Positions 44,547-53,525 of a stretch of DNA of 64,000 bases are shown here, in pieces. The notes beneath the pieces were generated by a model. That model made no database searches. It was not told the origin of the DNA and saw only the letters and a list, made by a program, of their open reading frames with translations. The position numbers and the translations under genes were made by a program. Source of the DNA: Chryseobacterium daecheongense. GTDB lineage: Bacteria > Bacteroidota > Bacteroidia > Flavobacteriales > Weeksellaceae. How positions within the stretch are numbered: position 1 is the stretch's first letter; the number at the start of each line of letters is the position of its first letter. Location: NCBI RefSeq assembly GCF_003729955.1, contig NZ_RJTX01000001.1, positions 1,302,001 through 1,366,000 on the forward strand, written 5' to 3'.

Positions 44547-46406
44547 ATGAAGATCCGAATACTCATTCTGTCTATTTTTTCTTTCATTCTTGGCTATTCA
44601 CAAAACTCTCAGCAACAAGATAATTTTGTAAAAGATAATTTCATTAAACAGGAAGTTTATATCCCAATGCGGGATGGAGTAAAACTTTTTACCGCAGTGT
44701 ATATCCCAAAAGATATTTCCAATAAGAATAAATACCCTTTCCTGATGCAGAGAACCTGCTACAGCATTGCTCCATATGGTGAAAATGAATACAGAACAAA
44801 GCTGGGTCCGAATCAGTACCTGATGAAAGATAAATATATTTTCGTTTTCCAGGATGTTCGGGGAAGATATATGAGTGAAGGCACTTTTACCAATATGACC
44901 CCACAGGTGGGACGTAAAGGCAAAACAAGTGTGGACGAAAGTACAGATACCTATGATACGATAGAATGGCTATTGAAGAATATTAAAAACAACAATGGAA
45001 AAGTAGGTCAGTACGGAACTTCATATCCCGGATTCTATACTGCTGCAGGAATTCTTGCACAGCATCCGGCTTTAGTAGCTTCATCTCCACAGGCCCCTAT
45101 TTCGGATTTCTGGAATGATGATTTTCTTCACAACGGAAGATTCATGTTGGGATATTTCAGAACATTTCCTGTTTTCGGAGTACAGAAAACAAAAGCGGAA
45201 AATAAAGCATGGTATACTGATTCCATGATCAAAATATCTTCAGAAGACGGCTTGAAATTCTATCGGGATATGGGAACCTTGAAAGATGGGTATGAAAAAT
45301 ACTACAAGGATAATTTCTTCATGACCGAAATTATGAATCATCCGAACTATGATGAATTCTGGCAGAAAAGAAGCCTTTTACCTCATCTGAAAAATGTGAA
45401 TCACGCAGTAATGACTGTTGGTGGATGGTTTGATGCAGAAGATCTTTCCGGGCCATTAAACATTTACAAAACCATTGAAAAGACAAGCCCGAAAGCTAAA
45501 AACACCATTGTAATGGGACCATTCTCACATGGAGCCTGGGCACAGGAACAGGGAAAACATTTCCACAATCAGATCTATTTTGGCGACAGCATTGCAACCT
45601 ATTATCAAAAAAATATTGAAACAAAATTTTTCAATCATTATTTAAAAGGAAACACTAAACAGGATGCAGGCTTACCGGAAGCCTTAATGTACGACACAGG
45701 TGCCAAACAATGGAGGGAATTTGCCACCTATCCTCCAAAAGAAGGGAAGAAGATCAATTTCTATTTAGCTAAGGGAACCTTGAACAATTCCCCGGGACAA
45801 GGTTTTTCAGAATATTACAGTGATCCGAATAATCCGGTATTGAGTTCTGATAATTTAAAAGAGTTCAATGGATTCACTCCGAGAAATTACATGTCAGAGG
45901 ACCAAAGGTTTGCAGAAGGAAGACCGGATGTTTTGACCTTCACAACAGATGCTTTAGCAGAAGACATGACTTTTGCGGGAGAAATCACAGCGAAATTAAA
46001 TATTGCTTCCACTTCCACAGATGCCGATTTTGCAGTAAAATTAATTGATATCTACCCTGAAGATTTCAAGCCGGCTGAGAAAAAAGAGGGTGTAGTGTAT
46101 GGAAATTATCATCAGATGGTAAGAAGTGAAATTATGCCTGCAAGATTCAGGAATTCGAGAGAAAAAGCAGAAGCCTTGGTTCCGAATCAGAAAACAGCAG
46201 TGAATTTCAGATTACAGGATGTTGTTCATACCTTCAAAAAAGGACACAGAATTCAGATCCAAATAAGCTCAACCTGGTTTCCGCTTTTTGCTATCAATCC
46301 CCAAAAGTTTATGGCTAATCCGAACTTTGCCACGAAGGAAGATTATACGAAAGCATTCATTAAGGTTTATGATGATAGTGCAATAGAAGCGGAGATTTTA
46401 AAATAA
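44547..46406 (+). CDS. CocE/NonD family hydrolase, secreted
   Basis: 619 residues with a signal peptide (1-19, ending YSQ). X-Pro dipeptidyl-peptidase-like alpha/beta-hydrolase fold: RDGVKLFTAVYIP near the start, nucleophile Ser159 in YGTSYPGF, acidic residue in GGWFDAED, histidine in PFSHGAW, then the C-terminal jelly-roll domain (AEDMTFAGEITAKLNIAS). Related to cephalosporin acylases and alpha-amino-acid ester hydrolases. Likely cleaves acyl or peptide bonds in the periplasm. A perfect palindromic terminator follows immediately. Confidence 0.9.
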   Translation: MKIRILILSIFSFILGYSQNSQQQDNFVKDNFIKQEVYIPMRDGVKLFTAVYIPKDISNKNKYPFLMQRTCYSIAPYGENEYRTKLGPNQYLMKDKYIFVFQDVRGRYMSEGTFTNMTPQVGRKGKTSVDESTDTYDTIEWLLKNIKNNNGKVGQYGTSYPGFYTAAGILAQHPALVASSPQAPISDFWNDDFLHNGRFMLGYFRTFPVFGVQKTKAENKAWYTDSMIKISSEDGLKFYRDMGTLKDGYEKYYKDNFFMTEIMNHPNYDEFWQKRSLLPHLKNVNHAVMTVGGWFDAEDLSGPLNIYKTIEKTSPKAKNTIVMGPFSHGAWAQEQGKHFHNQIYFGDSIATYYQKNIETKFFNHYLKGNTKQDAGLPEALMYDTGAKQWREFATYPPKEGKKINFYLAKGTLNNSPGQGFSEYYSDPNNPVLSSDNLKEFNGFTPRNYMSEDQRFAEGRPDVLTFTTDALAEDMTFAGEITAKLNIASTSTDADFAVKLIDIYPEDFKPAEKKEGVVYGNYHQMVRSEIMPARFRNSREKAEALVPNQKTAVNFRLQDVVHTFKKGHRIQIQISSTWFPLFAINPQKFMANPNFATKEDYTKAFIKVYDDSAIEAEILK

Positions 46407-46438
46407 AAAAAAGCTGTTCAGATCTGAACAGCTTTTTT
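46407..46438. terminator. Perfect palindromic terminator, CocE hydrolase / alkB
   Basis: A 32-base perfect palindrome centred at 46422/46423: six A, GCTGTTCAGA and its complement, six T. It ends both convergent genes. Confidence 0.95.
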
Positions 46439-46440
46439 AT

Positions 46441-47052
46441 TTATTCTTCAATTGTTCTGAATGTAAGATTTACCCGTGGGGTTTTCACCTTGGTGGTAGG
46501 CGGAAGCCTGTGAAGCCAGTGATCCTGAGTTGCTCCTTTCATTATCAATAAACTTCCGTTTTCAAGGAATATTTCCACTTTTTCCTTGGTTTGCTTATGT
46601 TTGAACAGAAATTTTCTTTCAGCCCCAAAAGTTAAGGATGCAATCGCTCCATGCTTTTTCAGATCTTTTTCCCCATCGCTATGATAAGCCATTCCCTCAC
46701 TTCCGTCATGATATAAATTTAAAAGACAGGAATTATAAGTTTCTCCGGAAATCTCCTCACATTTTTGTTTCAGTTCCAGCAACTCGGGAGTCCAGGGTTT
46801 TGCATGTTTGGTACGGTTGGAGTAGGTATATTCAAACTTTTCTTCACCAAACCAGGCTACCTTTCTTTTAGTTAAAATAAGTTTTCCAAAAATCACAGCT
46901 TCATCATTTTCCCATGGCATTTGATGAAACAGGTAATCATAATAAAAATCAGATTTTTCCTTGGAGAATACTTTCCCATAATAATGAACGGTTCCGTCAT
47001 GAGGAAGTATATTAAGCGGATAATCGGATATGTCTTCAAATAGGCTCATCAT
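46441..47052 (-). CDS. AlkB-like alkylated-DNA repair dioxygenase
   Basis: 203 residues. Fe(II) ligands His124 and Asp126 in YHSDGE and His181 in HWLHRLP; 2-oxoglutarate contacts Arg193 and Arg199 in RVNLTFR. These are the AlkB/ALKBH2-3 signature, which oxidises methyl groups off 1-methyladenine and 3-methylcytosine. Length and motif order match the ALKBH2/3-like bacterial form. It lies next to the Ada-like repair gene, both on the minus strand with a 71-base gap, making a small alkylation-repair locus. Confidence 0.93.
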   Translation of the reverse strand: MMSLFEDISDYPLNILPHDGTVHYYGKVFSKEKSDFYYDYLFHQMPWENDEAVIFGKLILTKRKVAWFGEEKFEYTYSNRTKHAKPWTPELLELKQKCEEISGETYNSCLLNLYHDGSEGMAYHSDGEKDLKKHGAIASLTFGAERKFLFKHKQTKEKVEIFLENGSLLIMKGATQDHWLHRLPPTTKVKTPRVNLTFRTIEE

Positions 47053-47123
47053 TGATCTTCAAAGTTGATGTATAAATTTAAACCATTAGATGGTTTTGTT
47101 TAAGATTTCTTATCAATTAAGGT

Positions 47124-47984
47124 TTATAGCAAAATAGAGTTTTCAGAATACATCTGTGAACTTTCCCAGCCCACAATAAGCTGCTTTCTCTCACTACCCC
47201 ATCGGTAACCTCCGATATGCCCGGAAGATTGAATCACACGGTGACAGGGAATAAGAAATGCCACAGGATTATTCCCAATTGCTGTTCCGACAGCTCTTGA
47301 AGCTCCGGGATTTCCGATTTTATCTGCTAATGAGCCATAAGTAGATAGTTTCCCTTTTGGGATCGTCAGCAGGCTTTCCCAAACTTTAAGTTGAAAATCT
47401 GTCCCTTTTAAATGTAACTTGATTGTATTAAGTTCTGTCCAGTCTTTATTAAAAATGGATAAAGCATTTTTCTGAAGCTCATCCTGTTTTTCAAAAAAAG
47501 AAGCATTGGGAAATTTGTGTTTCAGATCTCCCAATGCTATTTCTTGATCTTCTTCAAAAGCCATATAGCAGATTCCTTTCTCTGTAGAAGCTGCAATTAC
47601 TTTTCCAAAAGGACTTTCGGAAAAACTGTAATTGATGTTAAGGCTTTTTCCGCCGTTTTTATATTCTGCCGGAGACATCCCTTCAATTTTCACAAACAGA
47701 TCATGCAATCTGCTGGTACTGGAAAGTCCCGTCTCATAAGCTGTATCAAATAAACTCGCTTTTTCTTCCTTTAATAAGTTTTTGGCATGTTCAATACTGA
47801 TGAACTGCAAGAACTTTTTAGGACTTGTTCCCGCCCAATCCGTAAATATCTTCTGAAAATGAGCCGGACTCAGATGAATTTTCTCCGCCACTTCATCCAA
47901 ACTTGGCTGAAGCCTGAAATTGCTTTTGATATACTCTATCGCTTTAGCAATTCTGTGATAATCTATTTGACTTTGTGTGGACAT
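47124..47984 (-). CDS. Ada-like bifunctional AraC domain and O6-methylguanine-DNA methyltransferase
   Basis: 286 residues from the ATG at 47984; an open frame to 48119 is rejected since it has no promoter-like or RBS support and would overlap the speB 3' region. N-terminal AraC-type helix-turn-helix (VAEKIHLSPAHFQKIFTDWA, GMSPAEYKN), C-terminal methyltransferase with the suicide cysteine at Cys247 in IPCHRVI. The zinc-finger methylphosphotriester domain of E. coli Ada is missing, as in many Bacteroidota Ada-like proteins. Repairs O6-methylguanine and may regulate the alkB gene beside it. Confidence 0.92.
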   Translation of the reverse strand: MSTQSQIDYHRIAKAIEYIKSNFRLQPSLDEVAEKIHLSPAHFQKIFTDWAGTSPKKFLQFISIEHAKNLLKEEKASLFDTAYETGLSSTSRLHDLFVKIEGMSPAEYKNGGKSLNINYSFSESPFGKVIAASTEKGICYMAFEEDQEIALGDLKHKFPNASFFEKQDELQKNALSIFNKDWTELNTIKLHLKGTDFQLKVWESLLTIPKGKLSTYGSLADKIGNPGASRAVGTAIGNNPVAFLIPCHRVIQSSGHIGGYRWGSERKQLIVGWESSQMYSENSILL

Positions 47985-48051
47985 TTCATTTTGTTTTACC
48001 TCACAAATTTCCAAAGAATATGGTGCAGAAAAAATCCGATTCTTGCGGAAT

Positions 48052-48909
48052 TTAGTTGTTGTTATAAATATGGTAGTAAGCAAGCATTTTGTAATACAAC
48101 TTCGCAGCAAGGAATGCACTTGGCTTTGCCATTGGGGAATCCATTAATTCTACAATATCAAATGCCACCACATTACACTTTTCAAATACTTTTCTTAATA
48201 ATTCCAAAGTTGGATACCATTGTAATCCACCTGGTTCAGGAGTTCCTGTTGATGGAGCGATTGACGGGTCAAAAGCATCAAGGTCAATGGTGATATATAC
48301 ATTTCCTGAAACTTTTTCCAATACATCATTCACCCAATTTTCATTGTTGGCAATTTCGTGAGCGAAGAATACTCTTCCTTCCGGCAAATACTGAGCTTCT
48401 TCAATATCCATAGAACGGATTCCCACCTGCACCAGATTATGCTTCTGATTAGCCTCAAAAACAGCACAAGCATGATTGGAAGTTGAGCCATGGAATTCAG
48501 GACGCAAGTCTGTATGAGCATCCAACTGAAGAACTGTTAAATTCTCATATTTTTCACCTACCGCACGGATAGATCCGATAGAAACAGAATGCTCACCTCC
48601 AAAAAGGGTAAATAACTTACCATCATTATTCAAAAGCTCTTTTGTTTTTTGGTAAACAGCTTCCGTCATCGCTTCAGGAGTAGAATTTTCAGAAACTTCT
48701 CCAGCTAAGTAAACTCCTTCAAGATAGGGCTCTGTACCGGTTTCAATATCATAAAGTTCCATATTTTCAGAAGCATTCAGAAACAGTTCAGGACCTTTAT
48801 CAGCTCCTTTTCCCCATGTGGAAGTTCCGTCGTAAGGAACAGTGACCAACATTACTTTCGAGTTTTCTAATGATGCATTTTCTTCAGGAATTCCTGCGTA
48901 AGTTTTCAT
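48052..48909 (-). CDS. speB: Agmatinase, arginase/ureohydrolase family
   Basis: 285 residues from the ATG at 48909; the longer frame to 48978 would start upstream of the promoter. It hydrolyses agmatine to putrescine and urea. The binuclear Mn ligands are in GGEHSVS, DAHTDLR and DLDAFDPSIAPSTGTPEPGG, all conserved. Arginine decarboxylase, which makes agmatine, lies 1 kb away on the same strand, so polyamine synthesis genes are close though not in one operon. Promoter with consensus TATCTTTG at 48945-48952. Confidence 0.92.
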   Translation of the reverse strand: MKTYAGIPEENASLENSKVMLVTVPYDGTSTWGKGADKGPELFLNASENMELYDIETGTEPYLEGVYLAGEVSENSTPEAMTEAVYQKTKELLNNDGKLFTLFGGEHSVSIGSIRAVGEKYENLTVLQLDAHTDLRPEFHGSTSNHACAVFEANQKHNLVQVGIRSMDIEEAQYLPEGRVFFAHEIANNENWVNDVLEKVSGNVYITIDLDAFDPSIAPSTGTPEPGGLQWYPTLELLRKVFEKCNVVAFDIVELMDSPMAKPSAFLAAKLYYKMLAYYHIYNNN

Positions 48910-48944
48910 ATATTGATTCAATTTAAATACTAAAAATAATGTCA

Positions 48945-48952
48945 CAAAGATA
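48945..48952 (-). promoter_or_regulatory. -7 box of speB
   Basis: Consensus TATCTTTG on the minus strand, 35 bases before the chosen start; a TTG lies about 23 bases upstream of it. Confidence 0.7.
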
Positions 48953-48984
48953 CAAAGAAGTTGGAAGATGGAAGTCAATTATCA

Positions 48985-49056
48985 GTGATGAATTATGAGT
49001 GATGATATCTCATTCAAAAGTTTTAGACTCATGACTTATCGCTCATAATTCATGAC
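48985..49056. repeat. Imperfect inverted repeat between speB and the HAD gene
   Basis: GTGATGAATTATGAGTGAT (48985-49003) and, inverted, ATCGCTCATAATTCATGAC (49038-49056): 17 of 19 positions pair over a 34-base loop. It lies in the divergent promoter region. Confidence 0.7.
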
Positions 49057-49065
49057 TCAAATGCT

Positions 49066-49073
49066 TATCTTTG
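49066..49073 (+). promoter_or_regulatory. -7 box of the HAD hydrolase gene
   Basis: Consensus TATCTTTG 16 bases before the ATG at 49090; the inverted-repeat arm covers the -33 position. Confidence 0.65.
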
Positions 49074-49089
49074 CAAAAATTTTTTCAGT

Positions 49090-49752
49090 ATGGCCTTACA
49101 AGCGGTGCTTTTCGATATGGATGGGGTGATTGTAGATACCGAACCATTACATAAAAAAGCGTATTATAAAATGTTCAATGAGTTGGAAATTGAAGTTTCG
49201 GATGACTTATATGCCTCTTTCACCGGAGCCTCTACCAAAAGGGTTTGTGAGACATTGATCCGTGAATATAATCTCAGCCATACCCACGAACATCTTACGG
49301 ATATCAAAAGAAGATTTTTTAAAGATTATTTTTATAATGATGAAGACTTCGATCTGATTCCGGGAGTTAGAAAGCTGATCGAACACTATTATGAAAATGA
49401 TGTAAAATTAATTGTGGCTTCTTCTGCAAGTATGACCACTATTAAAATGGTTTTTGAAAAGTTCGGGCTTGAAAAATACTTCAGCGGAAAAATAAGTGGT
49501 GCCGATTTAAAAGAATCTAAACCTCATCCTGAAATTTTCCTTCTGGCGGCAAAAATGGCTGATGAACCCAATGAAAACTGTATGGTAATCGAAGATTCTA
49601 CGAATGGAATTTTAGCAGCCCATAAAGCGAATATTTTCTGTGCCGCATATAAGAGCAAACATTCAAAAAAGCAGGATTATTCTTTAGCAAACATTACTGT
49701 TTCGGATTATACCGAACTGGAACTGGATAAGATCTCCAATTATTTTCAATAA
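49090..49752 (+). CDS. HAD-superfamily hydrolase, beta-phosphoglucomutase-like
   Basis: 220 residues. DMDGVIVDTEPL (catalytic Asp9 and Asp11), SSAS, a lysine in ESKPHP, and EDSTNGILAAHKA are the four HAD motifs in order; the helical cap after motif I places it with beta-phosphoglucomutase/sugar-phosphate phosphatases. Acts on a small phosphorylated sugar or similar metabolite in the cytosol; substrate not deducible. Between speB and speA but on the opposite strand, so not part of polyamine synthesis. Confidence 0.93.
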   Translation: MALQAVLFDMDGVIVDTEPLHKKAYYKMFNELEIEVSDDLYASFTGASTKRVCETLIREYNLSHTHEHLTDIKRRFFKDYFYNDEDFDLIPGVRKLIEHYYENDVKLIVASSASMTTIKMVFEKFGLEKYFSGKISGADLKESKPHPEIFLLAAKMADEPNENCMVIEDSTNGILAAHKANIFCAAYKSKHSKKQDYSLANITVSDYTELELDKISNYFQ

Positions 49753-49778
49753 AAAAGCCATCAAATTGATGGCTTTTT
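49752..49778 (+). terminator. Terminator after the HAD gene
   Basis: GCCATCAA pairs with TTGATGGC, flanked by A and T runs. Confidence 0.9.
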
Positions 49779-49787
49779 ATATTTAAT

Positions 49788-49864
49788 CTTGTCATTCTGA
49801 ACAAAATGGAGAATCTCTATGTTTTTTGAGATTGCTTCGTCGCTTCGCTCCTCGCAATGACAAG
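49788..49864. repeat. REP-like palindromic repeat element (copy A)
   Basis: Bounded by perfect nine-base inverted repeats, CTTGTCATT (49788-49796) and AATGACAAG (49856-49864). Between them is AATCTC...GAGATT and GATTGCTTCGTCGCTTCGCT, wording I recall as a common dispersed repeat in Chryseobacterium-type genomes. No transposase in the window. Confidence 0.65.
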
Positions 49865-49869
49865 GAAGT

Positions 49870-51264
49870 TTATTTATATCCGAGAAGTTTCAATACATCT
49901 TCAGGTTCCTGTTTTTCACGGAAAATTTCATACTGGAATTCTCCATTTTCGTCTTTTTGGATCAATATGTGTCTCGGCTGAGGCATCAAACAGTGATGAA
50001 CTCCTCCATATCCTCCGATCGTTTCCTGATAAGCTCCTGTATGGAAGAAACCGATATATAAAGGTTTCGTATCACTGAAAACAGGCAAATAAATGGCATT
50101 GGTATGCTGTTCGGAATTATAATAATCATCTGAATCACAAGTCAGTCCGCCTAAGAAAACCCTTTCGTAGCTGTCTTCCCAACGGTTAAGCGGCAACATG
50201 ATGAAGTGTCTTGAAATCGCCCATGTATCCGGAAGAGTCGTCATGAATGAAGAATCGATCATATTCCATTTTTCTCTGTCATTCTGACGTTTTTGAGAAG
50301 TGATTTTATAAAGGTTAGCGCCACTTTCTCCAACCGTAAAGCTTCCGAATTCCGTATAAATATTCGGTTCTTCCACTCCTTCTTCTTCACAGAATTTTTT
50401 GATCTGAGAAACAATTTCTTCTACCATATATTGGTAATCGTAATCGAAATTCAAAGATGTTTTGATTGGGAAGCCTCCTCCGATATTTAATGAATCTACT
50501 TCGGGAGCGATTTTTTTCAAACGCGCATATACACGAAGGCATTTATATAATTCATTCCAATAGTACGCAGTGTCTTTAATCCCTGTATTAATGAAGAAAT
50601 GAAGCATTTTCAGTCTCGCATTCGGATGTTCTGCAATTTTCTGGCTGTAGTAAGGAATGATATCTTTATATCCGATCCCTAATCTTGAGGTATAGAATTC
50701 AAATTTAGGCTCTTCTTCCGAAGCAATTCTAATTCCGATATCGAATGTAGTATCAATGCTTTCCGTAAGTTTATCCAGCTCACGATAGTTATCTAAAATA
50801 GGGGTAATGTTTTCAAAACCACTGTTGATCATATCTGAAATTTTCGCCAGATAATCATCGGTTTTGAATCCGTTACAGATCACCTCAATATTTTTATCTA
50901 CTTTTCCGCTGTCGTAAAGAGATTTTACGATGTCCATGTCATAAGCGGAAGAAGTTTCTATGGAAATATCATTTTTAAGTGCCTCTTCAAGGACAAATCT
51001 GAAATGACTTGATTTTGTGCAGTAGCAATAGGTGTAATTCTTTTTATATTCGATCTTCTCAAAAGCTTCTTTAAACCAGCCTTTCGCTTTTTGAATATTT
51101 TGAGAAATTTTCGGCAGGTAGCTAATTTTTAGCGGAGTACCGAATTTTTCAACAACATCCATCAAAGGAATGTCATGAAACAACAAATTGTTCTCAGAAA
51201 CATTGAACTCTTCCGTGGGAAAATATAATGTCTGATCAATCAGTTCCGAGTATTTTATTTTCAT
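49870..51264 (-). CDS. speA: Biosynthetic arginine decarboxylase (Bacteroidota type)
   Basis: 464 residues, a PLP fold-type-III (alanine-racemase-like) arginine decarboxylase, shorter than the 650-residue E. coli enzyme and typical for Bacteroidota. TYCYCTKSSHF holds the PLP lysine; NIGGGFPIK and GESGANLYKIT bind the cofactor phosphate; TCDSDDYY and FFHTGAYQE complete the active site. It produces agmatine for the agmatinase SpeB. Flanked on both sides by REP-like repeats at 49788 and 51406. Confidence 0.92.
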   Translation of the reverse strand: MKIKYSELIDQTLYFPTEEFNVSENNLLFHDIPLMDVVEKFGTPLKISYLPKISQNIQKAKGWFKEAFEKIEYKKNYTYCYCTKSSHFRFVLEEALKNDISIETSSAYDMDIVKSLYDSGKVDKNIEVICNGFKTDDYLAKISDMINSGFENITPILDNYRELDKLTESIDTTFDIGIRIASEEEPKFEFYTSRLGIGYKDIIPYYSQKIAEHPNARLKMLHFFINTGIKDTAYYWNELYKCLRVYARLKKIAPEVDSLNIGGGFPIKTSLNFDYDYQYMVEEIVSQIKKFCEEEGVEEPNIYTEFGSFTVGESGANLYKITSQKRQNDREKWNMIDSSFMTTLPDTWAISRHFIMLPLNRWEDSYERVFLGGLTCDSDDYYNSEQHTNAIYLPVFSDTKPLYIGFFHTGAYQETIGGYGGVHHCLMPQPRHILIQKDENGEFQYEIFREKQEPEDVLKLLGYK

Positions 51265-51405
51265 TTTACAGCAAGTGAATTAAGAATGCAAAATTGCTAA
51301 AAAAGTTTGATTTTTTAGTTTAAAATTTTCTTAAAGTTTAAAGGAGTCAAAGTTTTTTGGGAATCCCTTAATTTTAGCAGATATTTCTTTGATTTTCAGC
51401 GAGGA

Positions 51406-51545
51406 ATTTTGAGATGTTTCGGCATCGTTCAGCATGACAACATTAACATATAAATGATAATGGATAAATCATAATATTCTGTATTGTTGTGTCGAGTGAA
51501 GTCGAAGCATCTTAAAGACTTTTCGCAGTTTTACGATTCTGCGAT
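51406..51545. repeat. REP-like repeat element (copy B) upstream of speA
   Basis: Contains TTTTGAGATGTTTCGGCATC (about 51410-51429), running into GTTCAGCATGACA, then TGTCGAGTGAAGTCGAAGCATC with ACTTTTCGCAG...CTGCGA forming a small hairpin. These words recur as dispersed repeats in related genomes as I recall. The rest of 51265-51405 is AT-rich spacer with no clear promoter for speA. Confidence 0.55.
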
Positions 51546-51549
51546 TTCG

Positions 51550-52179
51550 TTACAAATAATTTCCTCCAATAAAAATCAAGAGATCACCTTTTTTATATTC
51601 AATGAAAACTTCATCTTCCACGGCAAAGTTTCGTGTTCCCAATCTTTCTGTAATAGTTAAATTCCCATTAGTCAGAGGCCAATTTAAACCTTTTGTGGTA
51701 ATATTTTCAACAAAGGGAAATGGATATAATGAGACCATTTTATCTTTTATTCCTTTTATCGTACTATTTTTTGGGACAAAATAATATTCGGAGAAAGCGT
51801 CATAAAATTTGATGTTCAATTCGTTCTTAAAAGTATAAGCAACTGTAAGATTTCCTAAAAAATGATCCTGCTCTCCTCCACTACCGCCCAGAACATCTAC
51901 ATTATGGATGCCTTTTTCCAAAATAATTTCCAAAGCTTTGTGGAAATCTGTTTTATCCTGATCGGGAGTATGAATGAACTTTTCTTCATAAATATTTTCA
52001 TCGGCGCCAGAATGGGAATCAAAATCCCCAGAAATAAAATCAAGCTTATCCAGAGGAAAGCCCATGACTTTAAGATAATGAAAAGCCCCATCAGTACAAG
52101 CGATAAGGCTGTAATTTTTTATATCCGGAAAAGTTTTCGGAGCGTCACCATTGATGAAAAGTAATGCTTTATCTTTCAT
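51550..52179 (-). CDS. thiN: Thiamine diphosphokinase
   Basis: 209 residues. It transfers pyrophosphate from ATP to thiamine to give thiamine diphosphate. ISGDFDSHSG and TPDQDKTDFHKALE are the family's metal and ATP motifs; VLGGSGGEQDHFLGNL is the thiamine-binding glycine loop. Full length. The N-terminus overlaps the end of the cobalamin adenosyltransferase by 11 bases, so it lies at the end of a translationally coupled cofactor operon (cmoA, methyltransferase, adenosyltransferase, thiN). Confidence 0.94.
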   Translation of the reverse strand: MKDKALLFINGDAPKTFPDIKNYSLIACTDGAFHYLKVMGFPLDKLDFISGDFDSHSGADENIYEEKFIHTPDQDKTDFHKALEIILEKGIHNVDVLGGSGGEQDHFLGNLTVAYTFKNELNIKFYDAFSEYYFVPKNSTIKGIKDKMVSLYPFPFVENITTKGLNWPLTNGNLTITERLGTRNFAVEDEVFIEYKKGDLLIFIGGNYL

Positions 52180-52738
52180 TCGGGTTCCAGTATTCTTCCG
52201 GTTCGTTATTAAGCTTGGATACGTATCTTGCTAAAACAAAAAGATAGTCTGAAAGTCTGTTCAGGTATTTAATCAGTTCCGGACGTACTTCTTCGGATTC
52301 ATTTAAGAATACCAAAGACCGTTCTGCCCTTCTGCAGATGGTTCTTGCCGCGTGTAAAAAAGTGGCAGATTTTCCGCCTCCGGGAAGGATGAAGTATTGA
52401 AGCGGTTCCAGTTTTTCATCAAAGGCATCCATCCAATGCTCCAGTTCTTCGATTTCAGTTTCGGAAATCATTAATGTCAATCGGGATTTCCCATTGGCTA
52501 GCATCAATTTATCAACCGGAGTAGCGGCTTCGGATCCTACGGTAAATAAATCAAACTGGATTTTCTTTAATTGCTGTAAAACTTCAGCATCTTCAATATG
52601 GCTTTTAGCAATTCCTATGAATGAATTCAGTTCATCTATATTCCCATAGCTTTCCACTCTTGCACTGGCCTTGGAAACTCTTGTTCCCCCATATAATGCA
52701 GTCTGACCTTTGTCCCCTGTTTTAGTATAAATTTTCAT
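52169..52738 (-). CDS. Cob(I)alamin adenosyltransferase, PduO type
   Basis: 189 residues. It attaches the adenosyl group of ATP to cob(I)alamin. TGDKGQTALYGG at the N-terminus and RTICRRAERSLVFLNE in the helical C-terminus are the two signatures of the PduO-type enzymes; NYLNRLSDYLFVLARY closes the active site. The downstream thiN overlaps it by 11 bases. Upstream, 61 bases separate it from the membrane methyltransferase gene. Confidence 0.95.
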   Translation of the reverse strand: MKIYTKTGDKGQTALYGGTRVSKASARVESYGNIDELNSFIGIAKSHIEDAEVLQQLKKIQFDLFTVGSEAATPVDKLMLANGKSRLTLMISETEIEELEHWMDAFDEKLEPLQYFILPGGGKSATFLHAARTICRRAERSLVFLNESEEVRPELIKYLNRLSDYLFVLARYVSKLNNEPEEYWNPNER

Positions 52739-52799
52739 AAGTACTAAATTACTTTTTTCATGTCAAGCTGACAAAGCTTTTCAGGAGTTTTTTACGGGG

Positions 52800-53525
52800 T
52801 TATTCACCTACCCATTTCCCTGATTTCTTCATATACCGTATCAGGAAATAATATCCCGCAAAGATCAGGATAAAGATTAAAGCCAGAATATTTCTGAAAT
52901 CATCATTGCCATTCGTCAGTTGAGGGTATTTGAAAAGAAGGATCAGAACTATACCGCAAAGCCAGATAAATTGGGTGTTATATTCTTTGATGAGCCACCT
53001 TTTCCATTTGAATTCCATGGAAGCAAAAGTTTGGTTTAATCCTGAAAGATTGGGAATCCACCGGTGAACGTTCTTTGTATATTCTTCAAAATCATTCCCG
53101 AATTTATTTCTCAAAAAGTGTTCTTCCGCAAGAACGATACATTGATAAATGAACAGGAAAACGGGCATCACAACAAAAGTATATAGTAACGAATTGGCAA
53201 GAACTCCCACACCTAATAGCATTAAAATATTTCCTACATACAAGGGATTTCTGACATGGCTGAAAATACCATCTGTAACCAATCCGTCCGCATATACTTT
53301 TTTATCTCTTCCTCCCCTTACAATATAAGCCAAACCAATTGTTCCTCCTCTGATCAATTGACCTAATACAGTAATACTAAGTCCTAAAACAATAGCCACC
53401 CAATAATAATCGGATCCTAATCTTTTTTCTCCAAATAGTGGCGGTGAAGGAATGAATAAGAGCAAATACAGGACAATGAAAAGAAAGTTTCTGTATCTGA
53501 AAAAGAAATTACCTATCTGTATCAT
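52800..53525 (-). CDS. ICMT/PEMT-like membrane methyltransferase
   Basis: 241 residues with about six membrane helices. HVRNPLYVGNI and AEEHFLRNKFGNDFEEYTKNV are the conserved Arg-Asn-Pro and Glu-rich motifs of the isoprenylcysteine/phospholipid methyltransferase family, which bind S-adenosylmethionine at the membrane face. No substrate can be read. It overlaps cmoA by four bases (ATGA), so the two are co-translated; such coupling raises the idea that it uses the CmoA product carboxy-SAM, but this is speculative. Confidence 0.88.
   Translation of the reverse strand: MIQIGNFFFRYRNFLFIVLYLLLFIPSPPLFGEKRLGSDYYWVAIVLGLSITVLGQLIRGGTIGLAYIVRGGRDKKVYADGLVTDGIFSHVRNPLYVGNILMLLGVGVLANSLLYTFVVMPVFLFIYQCIVLAEEHFLRNKFGNDFEEYTKNVHRWIPNLSGLNQTFASMEFKWKRWLIKEYNTQFIWLCGIVLILLFKYPQLTNGNDDFRNILALIFILIFAGYYFLIRYMKKSGKWVGE

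Noticed and set aside
47985..48119. Longer N-terminus for the Ada-like protein
   Set aside because: The added residues show no domain, and the frame runs into the speB 3' end.
48910..48978. Longer N-terminus of agmatinase
   Set aside because: It would start upstream of the consensus promoter at 48945-48952; MKTYAGIPEE is the natural start.
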